Assembly: GCA_005777185.1 (NCBI GenBank)
Contig: SXNL01000035.1
Coordinates: forward strand, 1-43,510
Length of the DNA stretch: 43,510 nt
Reading direction: 5' to 3'
Source of the DNA: Myxococcales bacterium
Lineage (GTDB): Bacteria; Myxococcota_A; Polyangia; Polyangiales; Polyangiaceae
Position numbers and translations under genes: made by a program. This document shows, one piece after another, positions 42,881-43,510 of this stretch. Below the pieces are notes generated by a model. It saw nothing but the letters and a program-made list of their open reading frames with translations. It did no database searches and was not told the DNA's origin. Each line of letters opens with the position of its first letter. Position 1 is the first letter of the stretch.

Positions 42881-43510
42881 TGCTGTACGAGCTGCTCTAC
42901 CCGATGCGTCACTGGGCGAGCTGGCTCGGCTGGCTCAACGTCCTCCGTTACGTGCCCTTCCGCGTCATCGCGGCGACCGTCACGGCGATGCTGATCTCGT
43001 TCCTGCTGTCGCCGTGGTTCATCCGCGAGCTCCAGAAGAAGCAGATCGGCCAGGTCGTGCGCGACGACGGCCCCGAGAGCCACTTCAAGAAGCGCGGCAC
43101 GCCCACGATGGGCGGCGCGCTCATCCTCCTGTCGGTGCTCCTGCCCACGATCCTCTGGTGCGATCCGCACAACACCTTCGTCTGGGCGACCGCCGCGGTC
43201 ACCGCCGGCTATGGCGTCATCGGCTACCTCGACGATTACCTCAAGATCAAGGCGAAGACCGCGGCGGGCATGCCGGCGCGGTACAAGCTGCTCGGCCAGT
43301 TCGTCATCGGCGGCGGCGCGGTCGCCTACGCCTTCACGGCGCGCGACAAGCTCCCGGTCGACTGGTGGGACATCAAGACGCGCCTCTCCATCCCGTTCGT
43401 CGCCTTCGCGAAGCATCCGATCGCGCTCCCGCTCGGCGTCTACATCGTGTTCGCCGTCCTCATCGTCGTGTGGACGTCGAACGCGGTCAACCTGACCGAC
43501 GGCCTCGACG
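42880..43510 (+). CDS. mraY: Phospho-MurNAc-pentapeptide translocase MraY (3' truncated)
   Basis: The first 210 residues of MraY are present; the gene continues past the window end. MraY joins phospho-MurNAc-pentapeptide to undecaprenyl phosphate, making lipid I in the inner membrane. Motifs are QVVRDDGPESHFKKRGTPTM, GYLDDYLK (the catalytic Asp pair) and NAVNLTDGLD at the end of the window. Several hydrophobic helices are visible. The ATG at 42880 shares one base with the murF stop (TGATG). Confidence 0.96.
   Translation, partial: MLYELLYPMRHWASWLGWLNVLRYVPFRVIAATVTAMLISFLLSPWFIRELQKKQIGQVVRDDGPESHFKKRGTPTMGGALILLSVLLPTILWCDPHNTFVWATAAVTAGYGVIGYLDDYLKIKAKTAAGMPARYKLLGQFVIGGGAVAYAFTARDKLPVDWWDIKTRLSIPFVAFAKHPIALPLGVYIVFAVLIVVWTSNAVNLTDGLD

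Noticed and set aside
1-43510. Search for phage, transposase, integrase, CRISPR or toxin-antitoxin genes
   Set aside because: No matching proteins, no spaced direct repeats, and base composition and codon use look even across the window.

Overview
The window is about 43.5 kb of high-GC bacterial DNA, roughly 68-70% G+C by eye. It is almost entirely coding and ordinary chromosomal in character. No phage, insertion sequence, CRISPR array or tRNA/rRNA gene was seen. Several features point to Myxococcota, probably a Polyangia-like lineage: many lipoproteins of unknown role, C-terminal tails of the MYXO-CTERM type (Cys, then a hydrophobic stretch, then an Arg cluster), a large Ser/Thr kinase fused to an ATPase, a CarF-type plasmalogen desaturase and DUF2330 proteins. 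This assignment is inference; no phylogeny was run.

Layout. 1-3.5 kb: 3' end of metK, a VWA-domain lipoprotein and a beta-propeller lipoprotein. 3.6-8.8 kb (minus strand): rplC (L3), rlmE (23S rRNA methyltransferase) and a 1300-residue kinase/cyclase-like/AAA protein, with the last two translationally coupled. 9.0-12.3 kb: a Bcp peroxiredoxin, rplS (L19) with a good promoter, and three small membrane proteins. 12.4-16.4 kb (minus): a DUF2330 protein followed by a pentaheme cytochrome/TPR lipoprotein. 16.5-21.4 kb: a ThiO-like oxidase, then a minus-strand operon of beta-barrel protein, lipoprotein and amidohydrolase. 21.4-25.6 kb: a lipoprotein with a carboxypeptidase-regulatory-like domain, a 3D-domain lipoprotein, an arginase-family enzyme and the CarF homologue. 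25.7-31.1 kb: a DUF885 lipoprotein, proS, an alpha/beta hydrolase and a eukaryote-like CDP-alcohol phosphotransferase. 31.2-35.6 kb: a second DUF2330-like protein with a Ser/Asp/Gly/Cys-rich tail, a trypsin-like lipoprotein protease and an acyl-CoA dehydrogenase. 35.75-43.5 kb: the start of the division and cell-wall (dcw) cluster, mraZ-rsmH-ftsL-ftsI-murE-murF-mraY, with a promoter and a MraZ operator in front; mraY runs off the end.

How genes may work together. The dcw genes form a tightly overlapping operon for peptidoglycan precursor synthesis and septation. L3 and RlmE are both 50S-maturation factors, and they share a transcription unit with a signalling kinase. CarF and the CDP-alcohol phosphotransferase lie 4.4 kb apart (separate units) and could act on the same ethanolamine ether-lipid pool. 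The DUF2330/cytochrome pair and the barrel/lipoprotein/amidohydrolase trio look like cell-envelope modules of unknown function. The most notable points are the rplC-rlmE-kinase operon, the CarF plus EPT-like pair, the cysteine-bearing low-complexity tail, and an FtsI whose KTG box reads KTA.
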